From Lachnospiraceae bacterium (GTDB taxonomy: Bacteria; Bacillota; Clostridia; Lachnospirales; Lachnospiraceae), in contig JAFUAE010000001.1 of the NCBI GenBank assembly GCA_017460845.1, forward strand, positions 1-64,000: 64,000 nt of DNA, given 5' to 3'. Positions 30,449 to 39,610 of the stretch are shown here, one piece after another (positions within the stretch are counted from its first letter, which is position 1; each line of letters begins with the position of its first letter). The position numbers and the translations under genes were made by a program. A model generated the notes under the pieces. That model did not search any database. It had not been told where the DNA came from and saw only the letters and a list, made by a program, of their open reading frames with translations.

Positions 30449-33400
30449 ATGAATCAATTGTACCTCGAGGATATGCGACAAGGACTGGCAACTGCTTTTA
30501 TTGACAGTTCAGTCTCATCGAATCTTGCCTATAGGCCTCAGTTCATTTCTAATGATTATCATGAAGGAAGGAAAGTCTTGTCTTTTATTGAAGACGAACT
30601 GCATTCCTGTGACAGTTTCAAGATTAGCGTTGCTTTTATAACTATGAGTGGAATTGCACCACTTTTAGAGACTCTGTATGAGTTGGAGCAGGCAGACATA
30701 CCCGGAGAGATTCTTACCACGAACTATCTTTCTTTCAGTGAACCTAAGGCGCTGAAGCTTTTGCATGAGCGCAAAAATATTAAACTGAAAATGTTCGATG
30801 TAGACGCTGCCAGAGAAGGATTTCATACCAAAGGATACATCTTCAAAAAAGATGAAATCTATCGCTTTATTATAGGCAGTTCCAATATCACGAGTACCGC
30901 TCTTACCAGTAATAAAGAATGGAATACAAAAGCCGTCTCCACAGAAAATGGTGAGATGGCTAAGCAAATCTTGGAGGAATACCAAAAGCTCTGGGACTCG
31001 AAATATGCTCTTCCTTATGAGGATTTTATTGAGCAATATCAAACTCAGTATGAGATTGTAAAACATCAACGGGCAGCAGCGCTAAAAGAATCTGTCGTAT
31101 CTTTAACCAAATATCAGTTAAAGCCAAATTCCATGCAGACCGGCTTTATCACAAATCTGAGAAAGATTCTTGACCTGGGTGAAGAACGTGCACTTTTGGT
31201 GAGTGCAACAGGAACCGGTAAAACCTATGCATCAGCGTTTGCGATGAGGGAGCTTGGATTTAGACGGGTGCTGTTTTTGGTACACAGAAATCAGCTGGCC
31301 AAGCAGGCGAAGAAATCATTCGAGAAGGTTTTCAATAATACTGTAACTACTGGTATTGTAGGTGCTGGAAACTATGAATATGATGCAGATTTTGTTTTTG
31401 CGACCAGGGATACTTTATGGAGGGAAGAACATTTGCATCATTATCAACCAGATGAATTTGACTGCATTATTCTTGACGAAGCGCATCACAGTTCGGCGGA
31501 TACTTATCAGCGAATCATGAAGTATTTCCGTCCCAGGCTATGGCTCGGCATGACCGCAACACCAGATAAAAGGGATGATAATATCGAGGGTCGAAATATA
31601 TACGAGATTTTTCACTACCAGATTGCGTATGAAATTCGTTTGCAGCAAGCCATGGAAGAAGACCTGCTTTGTCCGTTTCATTATTTCGGCATCAGTGATC
31701 TCTCCATGATTGGAGATGAAAAAAACAAGAGTCGAAGGCTTAGCTCTGAAGAGTTCAATCGATTGATTAGCGACGAACGGGTAAGGCATATTGTTGAAAA
31801 GGCCAGCTATTTCGGATATAGCGGCGATAGAGTGAAAGGGCTGATTTTTTGTAGCCGGATTGCGGAATCGGAGGAGCTTTCTGCGAAATTTAACCGAACT
31901 ATAAATCCTGAAACTGGAAAGTATTTTAGAACGATTGCTCTGAATGGCGATGCTTCTGAAGATGAGCGCTCGGAGGCATTTGAACGCCTTGCCATGAACG
32001 AAGCAGATGTGACAGCTGAAAGAACTCCACTAGACTATATTTTTTCTGTCGAAATCCTGAATGAAGGTGTGGACATTATTGAAGTGAACCAGGTCATTAT
32101 GCTTCGTCCGACCGAGTCGCCAATTGTCTTTATCCAGCAGCTGGGAAGAGGACTTCGTAAGGCTGACGGGAAGGAGTATGTTATTATTCTTGATTTCATA
32201 GGAAATTATGAAAAAAATTTCATGATTCCAATAGCTCTTTCCGGAGATCGGACGTATAACCCGGATACGATCCGCAAATATGTCATCAGTGGAAATAGTA
32301 CAATTCCGGGGGCATCTACAGTCCACTTTGATGCAGTTGCAAGGGAAAAGATATTCCATTCTATTGATAAAATTCGTGGAATGAAATCTATTATCCGGGA
32401 GAGCTATATATCCTTGAAAAACCGCTTGGGCAGAATTCCTTATTTACTTGACTTTTATGATAATAATGAAATTGACCCATTGGTGATCATCAGGGAGTAT
32501 AAAACCTACCATGATTTCCTGATGAGCGTTGAGGCCGATGCTTATCGTAATAAGATCAGTGATTTGGAAAAACTTACGTTGGAGTACCTCTCCAAGACCG
32601 TACTTAGTGGCGTGAGACCTTATGAATTAGAAATACTAAAGCGACTTTTCAGCAAGGATGAGATCCCCTTGCAGGAGTTGTCCGAAGAGTTGAAGCATAA
32701 CTATACATCTGCTTATAATCAAGAATCCCTTGAAAATGCCATTCGCGTATTAGAGGGCAGATTTGTAAGTAAGGATGAGGAGTATCAGAAGTATAAGGCT
32801 ATCAATATTCTGGATGACCGTGAACAGAAGTTAATTAGAAGAATGCAGAGTTATGCGGAACGACTTCTTCATGCAGAGTTTCGCCGACAAATGGAGGACT
32901 TAATATCTGTAGGTCTTAAGCGGTATCATGAAAAATATGATCAGGGCAGGCTTTCAGATAGCCCATTTCTTCTTTATGAAAAGTACTCCAGAAGAGATAT
33001 CAGTTTATTGATGAACTGTGAAAAGGACCTTACCTCAACCATGTTCGGTATGAAGAGAATAGGGGACGATGCATTTATTTTTATCACCTATCATAAGGTT
33101 GGGGCGGAAAGCGAGGATATGCAGTACGCAGAAGGTAAACCGGATTATGCGGATGCTTTTGCTGACAGTATGACATTCCGCTGGGATTCTCAAATTGGCA
33201 GAGGTCCTTATAGCAGTTATATGCAGGAGGTAACTACGGCACGAAGAAAGCATCTTCTTGTCAAGAAGAGTGATGCCGAGACAAGTTTTTACTATATGGG
33301 AACTTTTGATGTGGTAAATGTCAGAGGCGATAAAAAAATGGATAATAACGGCAGACTTAGGGATATCACGAAGGTTACGATGAGAATGCACCATGCGGTC

Positions 33401-33454
33401 CGGGAAGATCTCCTGAGATATCTTGAAAGCAATCTGCTGGAGGAAGCAGGATGA
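30449..33454 (+). CDS. PLD-nuclease/DEAD-DEAH helicase fusion with DUF3427-type C-terminus
   Basis: The roughly 1001-residue protein joins an N-terminal phospholipase-D-like nuclease (FHTKGYIFKKDEIYRFIIGSSN, an HxK plus GSSN motif) to a superfamily 2 helicase. Visible helicase motifs are Walker A SATGTGKT, DEAH box ILDEAHHSSAD, motif III MTATPDKRD and motif VI QLGRGLRKADG. The C-terminal 350 residues match the DUF3427 region. The ATG at 30449 has GGAG at 5 bases; an ATG at 30386 has no RBS. Its stop overlaps the Nudix gene by 4 bases. Similar helicase-Nudix pairs recur in defence islands. Confidence 0.88.
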   Translation: MNQLYLEDMRQGLATAFIDSSVSSNLAYRPQFISNDYHEGRKVLSFIEDELHSCDSFKISVAFITMSGIAPLLETLYELEQADIPGEILTTNYLSFSEPKALKLLHERKNIKLKMFDVDAAREGFHTKGYIFKKDEIYRFIIGSSNITSTALTSNKEWNTKAVSTENGEMAKQILEEYQKLWDSKYALPYEDFIEQYQTQYEIVKHQRAAALKESVVSLTKYQLKPNSMQTGFITNLRKILDLGEERALLVSATGTGKTYASAFAMRELGFRRVLFLVHRNQLAKQAKKSFEKVFNNTVTTGIVGAGNYEYDADFVFATRDTLWREEHLHHYQPDEFDCIILDEAHHSSADTYQRIMKYFRPRLWLGMTATPDKRDDNIEGRNIYEIFHYQIAYEIRLQQAMEEDLLCPFHYFGISDLSMIGDEKNKSRRLSSEEFNRLISDERVRHIVEKASYFGYSGDRVKGLIFCSRIAESEELSAKFNRTINPETGKYFRTIALNGDASEDERSEAFERLAMNEADVTAERTPLDYIFSVEILNEGVDIIEVNQVIMLRPTESPIVFIQQLGRGLRKADGKEYVIILDFIGNYEKNFMIPIALSGDRTYNPDTIRKYVISGNSTIPGASTVHFDAVAREKIFHSIDKIRGMKSIIRESYISLKNRLGRIPYLLDFYDNNEIDPLVIIREYKTYHDFLMSVEADAYRNKISDLEKLTLEYLSKTVLSGVRPYELEILKRLFSKDEIPLQELSEELKHNYTSAYNQESLENAIRVLEGRFVSKDEEYQKYKAINILDDREQKLIRRMQSYAERLLHAEFRRQMEDLISVGLKRYHEKYDQGRLSDSPFLLYEKYSRRDISLLMNCEKDLTSTMFGMKRIGDDAFIFITYHKVGAESEDMQYAEGKPDYADAFADSMTFRWDSQIGRGPYSSYMQEVTTARRKHLLVKKSDAETSFYYMGTFDVVNVRGDKKMDNNGRLRDITKVTMRMHHAVREDLLRYLESNLLEEAG

Positions 33455-33867
33455 AAAATATCAGAGTGGTTGCAGCAATTATAAAATCAGTAAATGAAAA
33501 TGGAGACCCGATTGTATTCGCAACACAGCGAGGATACGGAGACTATAAGGATTGGTGGGAGTTTCCTGGTGGAAAGATAGAATCCGGAGAAAGACCTGAA
33601 GAAGCTCTTGTTCGCGAAATCCATGAGGAGCTTGCTGCAGGTATTACAGTTGAAAGATATCTTACGACGGTAGAATATGATTACCCGACCTTCCATCTAT
33701 CCATGGACTGCTTCTGGTGCAACCTCTCAGAAGGACATCTAACACTTCTGGAGCATGAAGCAGCAAAATGGCTCCCGCTGGATAATTTACGGCAGGTAGA
33801 ATGGCTCCCAGCGGATATTTTGGTAGTTGAAGCTATAGAGGCAGAACAAAGAAAACAGATCATTTAA
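33451..33867 (+). CDS. Nudix hydrolase, MutT/8-oxo-dGTPase-like
   Basis: The 138-residue protein carries the Nudix box in GGKIESGERPEEALVREIHEEL, which fits GX5EX7REUXEEXGU apart from the last positions. It resembles the (deoxy)nucleoside triphosphate pyrophosphohydrolase subgroup. ATG overlaps the helicase stop (ATGA), so it is translated with the helicase. In this setting it may hydrolyse a nucleotide signal or cleanse nucleotides rather than act in general mutation avoidance; that is inference. Confidence 0.88.
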   Translation: MKNIRVVAAIIKSVNENGDPIVFATQRGYGDYKDWWEFPGGKIESGERPEEALVREIHEELAAGITVERYLTTVEYDYPTFHLSMDCFWCNLSEGHLTLLEHEAAKWLPLDNLRQVEWLPADILVVEAIEAEQRKQII

Positions 33868-33908
33868 AGGCAAGAGAATTCAAAGGTAAATCTATCAATA
33901 ATATCCAT

Positions 33909-35210
33909 ATGGTAAAGACACGCGGCGAAACCCGCCACAAAAAAGCGCTTGAAAAGAGTGGCTGTATAAAAGATCCACAGCTTCTAGCGGAATGGGATTA
34001 TAAGCTTCACAAAAGAGGTCCCGAGGACTACACCCCCATGAGCAATGAGGATGTATATTGGATCTGTTCCAAATGCGGATATCATTTTAAAGCAAAAGTG
34101 AGCAATAGAACCAGGCGCAAAAGCTGTGCCTGCTGTTTGGGAAAGGCGCTCGTCCCAGGAATAAATGATCTGGCAACCACCCATCCTAAGCTGGCAGCCG
34201 AGTGGCATCCGACAAAAAACGGTAATTTAAAACCGACAAGCGTTTCTCATGGCATGGCGAAAAAAGTGTGGTGGCTTTGTCCGGAAGGTCATACGTATCC
34301 AGCAACTATTATGCATAGAAGCAGTGGAACAAATTGCCCTATCTGTAATAAAGGAAGACAGACTTCTTTTGCGGAGCAGGCAGTGTTTTACTATATTCGA
34401 AAAGCATTTCCAGATGCAATCAACCATTATAAAGATATATTTAAAAGGTCCATGGAACTGGACATATATATCCCTTCTATCAGGATTGGCATAGAATACG
34501 ATGGAGAAGCTTGGCACAAATCGGATAAAACCGAACGGGAAAAAAGAAAATATAAGATCTGCCAGCAGCATGGAATCCGTCTGGTTCGTCTGAAAGAGAA
34601 AAACTCAGATGAATCTAAAGACACGGCTGATGAAATCCTGTCGATCGGTGATGGATCAATGTATAAGTCGGAGCATCTACGAAAGTGTATTCAGTACCTT
34701 CTCGACAGGATAGATCCGGAAACAAATATGTGGACGCGGAAAAGTCCCATATTTCATAGCAGAGTCGATATTGATCTGAAAAGGGATGAGACCGAGATTC
34801 GCGCGTACATGACAAAGCTTCGAAAAGACGCTCTTTCTGACGAATATCCTAAAATCGCAGCAGAGTGGCATCAGGAGGCGAATGGGACACTTACTCCAGA
34901 CAAGGTAATGCCGCATTCTGACATCAAAGTCTGGTGGATCTGTCCTGAGTGCAAGAAAGTATATAGTGCTTCCATTGCTCATAGAACAGCTGGCAGCGGC
35001 TGCCCTGATTGTGGGATCCGGAAGAGCCGTCAATGTAAAGAGAAGGCAGTAGATATGCTGGATCTCCAAGCAAACAAGGTCATACGTTGGTTTGATTCTA
35101 TCTCTGAAGCTTCACGTCAGATGAAGATTAGTTCAGGAAATATATCTGCAGTATGTAGGGGTATACGCAGACAGGCAAGTGGATATGGATGGAAGTTCCA
35201 TGAAAAATAA
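33909..35210 (+). CDS. Zinc-ribbon protein with Vsr/PD-(D/E)XK-like nuclease core and NUMOD-type tail
   Basis: The 433-residue protein has three treble-clef zinc units of the DUF4379 type (WICSKCGYHF...CACCLGK; WWLCPEGHTY...CPICNKG; WWICPECKKVY...CPDCGIR). Between the second and third lies a Vsr-like nuclease core: SMELDIYIPSIRIGIEYDGEAWH, then RLVRLKEKN, where D, E and H fit the active site. The C-terminal 40 residues (FDSISEASRQMKISSGNISAVCRG) form a NUMOD1-like DNA-binding helix-turn-helix. It lies 41 bases after the Nudix gene. A DNA-cleaving defence effector is inferred. The RBS is weak. Confidence 0.8.
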   Translation: MVKTRGETRHKKALEKSGCIKDPQLLAEWDYKLHKRGPEDYTPMSNEDVYWICSKCGYHFKAKVSNRTRRKSCACCLGKALVPGINDLATTHPKLAAEWHPTKNGNLKPTSVSHGMAKKVWWLCPEGHTYPATIMHRSSGTNCPICNKGRQTSFAEQAVFYYIRKAFPDAINHYKDIFKRSMELDIYIPSIRIGIEYDGEAWHKSDKTEREKRKYKICQQHGIRLVRLKEKNSDESKDTADEILSIGDGSMYKSEHLRKCIQYLLDRIDPETNMWTRKSPIFHSRVDIDLKRDETEIRAYMTKLRKDALSDEYPKIAAEWHQEANGTLTPDKVMPHSDIKVWWICPECKKVYSASIAHRTAGSGCPDCGIRKSRQCKEKAVDMLDLQANKVIRWFDSISEASRQMKISSGNISAVCRGIRRQASGYGWKFHEK

Positions 35211-35336
35211 TTGAGTAACACCCGATTATTATGATTATATGTTGTTATGGAATATGTGCATCTATATCGCGTTTTCATTGTTATCTGCTGTTTTTTGTTT
35301 TCATTTTCCGCCGGGATCGTTTTTACGTTTCCCGGC

Positions 35337-35520
35337 TTATCCCAGTCTTATCAGCCGTACGACCGCTCCGCAGCGGCAGTGTTGTCCGCAGACAGCACAT
35401 TCAAGGCCGTATTTGTCATTTTCCTTATAGAAATCCGGCACGTACTCCTCATAGACCGTTTCCCCGTAGTCATTGGTCGGCGTAACGGAAGGCTGCGCCG
35501 GATGGCATGAAGGAATGTAC
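35337..35520 (-). pseudogene. Fragment with a Cys cluster downstream of the ADP-ribosylglycohydrolase remnant
   Basis: One frame reads KYIPSCHPAQPSVTPTNDYG, then VPDFYKENDKYGLECAVCGQ HCRCGAVVRLIRLG and a TAA at 35337. It has a C-x2-C-x3-C-x-C cluster but no start codon; the frame is open back into the end of the preceding remnant. It may be a frameshifted C-terminal extension of that gene. The rest of 35211-35336 shows no gene. Confidence 0.45.
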
Positions 35521-35542
35521 TTTTTCCGGCGCTGCCTGAATT

Positions 35543-35862
35543 TCAGATCTCGACCAGATTTTGCGGCAGGGTCTTTCCCTCACGGATGGTATGCAGCCAT
35601 TCTTCAGGGATCGAATCCCTGCCGTAATATAATCCTGCCAATCCTCCTGCAATTGCAGCGGTCGTATCCGTATCCAGTCCGAGATTGACTGCCTTTAAGA
35701 CACAATCCGCATAGGTATCCGTGGTGATCAGGCACCAGACTGCCGCCTCAAGGCTGTCCAGTACATAGCCGCTGCTGTTGATTTCTTCCTCCGGGGTTGC
35801 ATATTCCGCGAAAACAGCACATCCGTCCCGGAAGGACGGCATGCTGTTCCGCCTCAAACGGC
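35543..35862 (-). pseudogene. ADP-ribosylglycohydrolase, C-terminal third, truncated by IS21
   Basis: The frame reads MPSFRDGCAVFAEYATPEEE, then INSSGYVLDSLEAAVWCLI and AVNLGLDTDTTAAIAGGLAG, which includes the metal-binding DTD motif of ADP-ribosylglycohydrolases. The native sequence stops at about 35845, where the IS21 terminal repeat begins. No N-terminal two thirds exist on the other side of the IS (38380 onward), so a deletion went with or followed insertion. The protein cannot be functional. Confidence 0.85.
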
Positions 35863-35886
35863 ATGATGCCGAGTGGTTAAAGGTAG

Positions 35887-36660
35887 TTACGTCGATTTTC
35901 GCATATCGCGGCCATTGCACTCAAGACGATAAGCGTTTCCTGTGATCCTGCTGAGACAGGCATCGGCATATGTATTTACACCGAAAAGATCCCACCAGTT
36001 AATGACTGGAAGCTGAGACACAATCATTGTTGATTTACGTGAATCCCTGGTCTCTAAGATCTCAAAGAGATCCCTGCATCTTTCTATGTCGAGATCCATG
36101 AGCCCGAAGTCGTCAATAACTAGAAGATCATAGTCAGCCATTTGATTGGTGTACTCAAAAGCCGTTCCGTCTTTTCTCGCGTTCTCGCTTTCCTGCAAAA
36201 GACGGTTAGCCCGGATGTACTTTACTGATCGGAGCTGGCTTAGCGCTGTAACGCAGAGGGCGTTTGCGATATGGGTTTTCCCAGCACCTGTACTTCCAGT
36301 GATCAGCAGGTTTTTGTGTTCGTCCACCCAGTCAAGCTTTTGAAGCAGCTCGATCAGGTGTGTGTCCAGCATGCGGTCCGGCTCATAGAGCGCCTCATCA
36401 AAATCAGCATTCTCATACTTTAATGTTGCGTCCTTTTTCAGAGTGTTGATCTTCTTTTCCCGGCGCATGTCCCATTCATAGTTGATGAGTGCTGCAATAC
36501 GGGTATGAAAGTTTTCGAGTTCGGAATTAGGATTGAGGAACTGGCGTTCCAACTCCTTTGTCATGTGAGTCAGCTTATAGTGATACAGCCGGTTCAGCAA
36601 AACATTTTCATCTTTGGTTAACTTGTCGTTGTATTTATAGTCTTTCTGCTTATAAGCCAT
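35887..36660 (-). CDS. istB: IS21 helper ATPase IstB
   Basis: The roughly 257-residue AAA+ protein has Walker A TGSTGAGKTH and Walker B LLVIDDFGL, the arrangement of IstB/DnaC-like ATPases that regulate IS21 transposition. YIRANRLLQE and the sensor region SQLPVINWWDLFG are also typical. The ATG at 36660 is chosen since AAAGGTGG lies 5 bases before; a GTG three codons earlier is less good. It starts 12 bases after istA stops. Complete, no frameshift seen. Confidence 0.92.
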   Translation of the reverse strand: MAYKQKDYKYNDKLTKDENVLLNRLYHYKLTHMTKELERQFLNPNSELENFHTRIAALINYEWDMRREKKINTLKKDATLKYENADFDEALYEPDRMLDTHLIELLQKLDWVDEHKNLLITGSTGAGKTHIANALCVTALSQLRSVKYIRANRLLQESENARKDGTAFEYTNQMADYDLLVIDDFGLMDLDIERCRDLFEILETRDSRKSTMIVSQLPVINWWDLFGVNTYADACLSRITGNAYRLECNGRDMRKST

Positions 36661-36671
36661 GGATGCCACCT

Positions 36672-38222
36672 TTACTTGTAGAAGCCCTTTCCTCTGATGT
36701 TATCATGTGATGGCAACGTCCCGCTTACGGGCTGGCTGCCCTCCTGAACCCTGCTCAAGAGCTGTTTAAAGGTCTTATATCTGCAGGAATTCATCTGAAT
36801 GCATTGCCGGGCAGTTTCCTCCACGATACCGTTCGGGAGTTCCTTCACAGTGTGGAGCAGGCCTGCACATGCGTTATACGCCTGTTCCTCATGTTTGGGA
36901 GCTTTCAGCATGCGGTCAATACATTCAGACATGTTTGGACCGAAGACGGATGCCCACCGGCGGTAATAAGCGCCGTCTTTGGCATTGACTTCTTTGTAAT
37001 AAAGGTGTTCAGGTCTCATATGGTCATCCTCAGTGATGTACCTGGGGAATTCTTTATAAGCCCTTTTATGTTTGCAGATCAGCCGGTTGTACTGATCGCA
37101 GATACGGATCTCTGATGACGTAGCTTTCAGGATTGCGGGCTTGCCGCAATACGTGTAAACTACAGAGTAGTAGTGGCCATCATACTCGATGTGGTAGTTA
37201 TCAGGGATTCTGTTGACAGGTTTATAGTCACATACCGTAAATGCTCCGCCTGGCAGTGGTTTCATGCACGGTCTGTCGTACTTTTCGAAAGCATCCTGTC
37301 TTGAAAACGTCTTGCCTTGAAACCTGCGGGAGTTGAGAACTGCTACTCTTTTTTTGATGGCGGTGTTCAGCTCTTCATAAGAAGTGTAGATGCTTTCTTT
37401 CAGGTATTCGACAAGGTGTGTTTCGAGATACTTTACGTGGTTTTCCACCGTGGGTTTGCCTTTTGGTTTCCTGGATGGCGGCGGAAGTACGATCGTGTTA
37501 TAAAAGTCTTCCAGATCGGAGTATGCAGACTGGAGTACCAGCTCGTCTTTAGTATGCTTGGTAACAGCTGTCTTCAGGTTGTCAGGAACGAGATACTTTG
37601 ATACTCCGCCATAAAACTCTATTGCATGAACCGTTCCCTCAATAAACTGCGGTAGTCTTTCATTCGGAAAAGCTTCTGCATAGATCAGACTGCTCAGTCC
37701 GAGAGTTGTGGCGAAGATGTGGACTTTTTTAAGTTCACCCGTTTCCGGGTCCGTCAGCAATTCCGGTTGGTCGCCCACCCAGTCGATAAACATCTTTTCG
37801 CCGGGTACGCGTTCCACGGCCATCGATACATCACGAGGACCATAGACTTTGTTGACGAACCTGTTGTAATACTCATAGAACTGTGACTGTTCATAACCAT
37901 CCGGATGTTCCTGCTTATACTCGATCCAGCAATAGGAAATGTTGATTCTGCTCCCTTTCTGATGGATACGGTCATAGTAATACTGGAAATCCGGCATCGG
38001 AATATTTTTCCGCTGAAGGTTTTCCGGCGGATAAATCAGTTCCTCTACAGCTGATGGTTCCATGGACTGCAGTTCTTCCAGCGTTAAGCCCGAATCCTCA
38101 AATCTTTTCAGGATTCTCTGGACCGTTCCGGAACCGATCCGGTATCGTTTCTCGATAACGCTGAAAGAGCAACTGTTTCGGCGAAGTTGAATCACGCCGA
38201 TGATCGTGTTGTAGTCTTGCAT
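36672..38222 (-). CDS. istA: IS21 transposase IstA
   Basis: The 516-residue protein has an N-terminal helix-turn-helix (SVIEKRYRIGSGTVQRILKRF) and a DDE integrase core around FIDWVGDQPEL, with a later HAIEFYGGVSKYLVPDNLKTAV stretch and a glutamate region after it, as in IstA. A C-terminal Mu-type beta barrel region (NYHIEYDGHYYSVVYTYCGK) binds DNA. It catalyses strand transfer with IstB. The frame is intact, so the IS may still be mobile. Confidence 0.92.
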   Translation of the reverse strand: MQDYNTIIGVIQLRRNSCSFSVIEKRYRIGSGTVQRILKRFEDSGLTLEELQSMEPSAVEELIYPPENLQRKNIPMPDFQYYYDRIHQKGSRINISYCWIEYKQEHPDGYEQSQFYEYYNRFVNKVYGPRDVSMAVERVPGEKMFIDWVGDQPELLTDPETGELKKVHIFATTLGLSSLIYAEAFPNERLPQFIEGTVHAIEFYGGVSKYLVPDNLKTAVTKHTKDELVLQSAYSDLEDFYNTIVLPPPSRKPKGKPTVENHVKYLETHLVEYLKESIYTSYEELNTAIKKRVAVLNSRRFQGKTFSRQDAFEKYDRPCMKPLPGGAFTVCDYKPVNRIPDNYHIEYDGHYYSVVYTYCGKPAILKATSSEIRICDQYNRLICKHKRAYKEFPRYITEDDHMRPEHLYYKEVNAKDGAYYRRWASVFGPNMSECIDRMLKAPKHEEQAYNACAGLLHTVKELPNGIVEETARQCIQMNSCRYKTFKQLLSRVQEGSQPVSGTLPSHDNIRGKGFYK

Positions 38223-38289
38223 TTTTCATGCCTCCTTTCGTAGTTTATAAATGACTACGAAAGTGACTATAACACGTCTTGTGAATTAT

Positions 38290-38375
38290 GTGCCGTTTAA
38301 GCGGAATGCCATGCCGTTTATTCCGGAAGGGTCATGCCGGTACAATCGGAAACTGCGTGCCGTTCAGGCGGAATG
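38290..38375. repeat. Multiple terminal repeats of the IS21 element
   Basis: Three versions of TGCCGTTYARGCGGAAT lie at 38290-38306, 38313-38329 (diverged) and 38359-38375. They face one inverted copy at 35846-35862. IS21 transposase binds such arrays. Confidence 0.7.
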
Positions 38376-38391
38376 TGCAAGAGGAAGCATT

Positions 38392-38419
38392 AAAAGATCC
38401 CAAGGTCAGGGGATCTTTT
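38392..38419. terminator. Hairpin next to the IS21 end
   Basis: AAAAGATCCC (38392-38401) pairs with GGGATCTTTT (38410-38419) around an 8-base loop. The flanking A and T runs let it act on both strands. It lies outside the IS, 51 bases before the next gene, and probably belonged to a gene lost when the IS inserted. Confidence 0.6.
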
Positions 38420-38470
38420 AAATGTTTTATGAATTATAAAGTTTGTTCTGCAGATGAGAGACAAAGCATT

Positions 38471-39019
38471 ATGAAAACATCAGTAATTTTCCCCGGTATC
38501 GGATATACGGTGGAGCGGCCGCTTCTGTATTATGCGGGGAAGCTGGCGGCCGCGCATGGATATGATACCAGGATACCGGTGCAGTATTCTTTCCGGGGAG
38601 GAAATATCCGGGGAGACCGGGAAAAGATGCAGGAAGCATTTGTGGAAATATGCAGACAGGCGGAGGAAATGCTTTCCGGGATCCGCTGGGACGAATACGA
38701 TGAGATCCTTTTTATCTCCAAGAGTATCGGGACGGCGGCCGCAGCAGCTTATGCTGCGAAGCACGGTCTGCAGGTAAGGCATCTGCTCTATACGCCGCTG
38801 GCGGAGACATTTTTATGGAAACCCCAAAATGCCATTGCTTTTATCGGAACGGAAGATCCCTGGAGCGAAATCGGGCAGGTCAGGATGGCCTGTGAGGAAC
38901 TCTCGATTCCGCTGACCGTGGTCGAGGGTGCCAATCATTCTCTGGAGACCGGGGATCCGGTCCGGGATATTGGGATTCTGGAAGCGGTTATGAAAGAGAG
39001 CAGGCAGTTTTTAAGCTGA
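38471..39019 (+). CDS. Small alpha/beta hydrolase
   Basis: The 182-residue protein has a nucleophile elbow FISKSIGTAAAA (SxSxG variant), an acid in FIGTEDPW and a catalytic His in VEGANHSLET, the order expected of alpha/beta hydrolases. It lacks a signal peptide. The ATG at 38471 is chosen since the longer frame to 38288 runs through the IS21 end and the terminator. RBS is weak. The ThpR gene begins 17 bases after its stop, so both are likely transcribed together. Confidence 0.8.
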   Translation: MKTSVIFPGIGYTVERPLLYYAGKLAAAHGYDTRIPVQYSFRGGNIRGDREKMQEAFVEICRQAEEMLSGIRWDEYDEILFISKSIGTAAAAAYAAKHGLQVRHLLYTPLAETFLWKPQNAIAFIGTEDPWSEIGQVRMACEELSIPLTVVEGANHSLETGDPVRDIGILEAVMKESRQFLS

Positions 39020-39036
39020 AGCATTGAGAGACTTTG

Positions 39037-39561
39037 ATGAGATTATTTATTGCAATTCCTTTAAATGAAACGATGCGGCAGAGCGTGGCGGATGTACAGG
39101 AAAGTATCCGGCAGCAGCATGTGAAAGGAAATTATACGCCGCGGGAAAATCTGCATATTACGCTGGCGTTTATCGGGGAGTATCCGGATCCGGACAGGAT
39201 AATGGAAGCAATCGAAGGGGTCGTATTTACTCCGTTTACACTGACGATGGATAAGGTCGGGAGCTTTGGAAGCGTATGGTGGACCGGCTTTGAAGAAAGC
39301 AATGGGCTGCAGGCTCTGGCCTGCAAGGTACGGCGCGCGCTTTCAGACGCCGGGATCCCCTTTGATAAAAAGAAATTCCGGCCTCATGTGACGGTGCTGC
39401 GTAAGCCGGTATATCCGGCAGGCGGGGCGCCCGGGGCCGGTCTTGGGCAGATCGGGATCGGTCCGGAGGAGATGACCGTGACAGAATTTGCCCTGATGCA
39501 GTCAGTCAGGGGCAGGAACGGGATGATTTACACCAGTCTTGGAACGGTACATGCGATATAA
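39037..39561 (+). CDS. thpR: RNA 2',3'-cyclic phosphodiesterase, ThpR/2H family
   Basis: The 174-residue protein has two HxTx motifs, HITLAFIGE and HVTVLRKP, with the N-terminal RLFIAIPL that opens this family. Known members hydrolyse 2',3'-cyclic phosphates at RNA ends. A segment of about 12 residues rich in Gly and Ala (GGAPGAGLGQIG) near the C-terminus is slightly unusual. The start is the ATG at 39037, one codon after a TTG. Co-transcribed with the hydrolase upstream. Confidence 0.9.
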   Translation: MRLFIAIPLNETMRQSVADVQESIRQQHVKGNYTPRENLHITLAFIGEYPDPDRIMEAIEGVVFTPFTLTMDKVGSFGSVWWTGFEESNGLQALACKVRRALSDAGIPFDKKKFRPHVTVLRKPVYPAGGAPGAGLGQIGIGPEEMTVTEFALMQSVRGRNGMIYTSLGTVHAI

Positions 39562-39610
39562 ACTGAGACAGATCCTGATCATGCCGGAAGCCGCTTGATC
39601 TCATGAGGAA

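Larger units (their letters stand above)
35841..38380 (-). mobile_element. IS21-family insertion sequence
   Basis: The element carries istA and istB in the usual order and orientation. Its ends share TTCCGCCT(C)RAACGGCA: at 35846-35862 and, inverted, at 38359-38375. Further copies of TGCCGTTTAAGCGGAAT-type repeats lie at 38290-38306 and 38313-38329, as is usual for the multiple terminal repeats of IS21. The TGC start at both ends fits the family. No clear target duplication was found. Confidence 0.85.
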
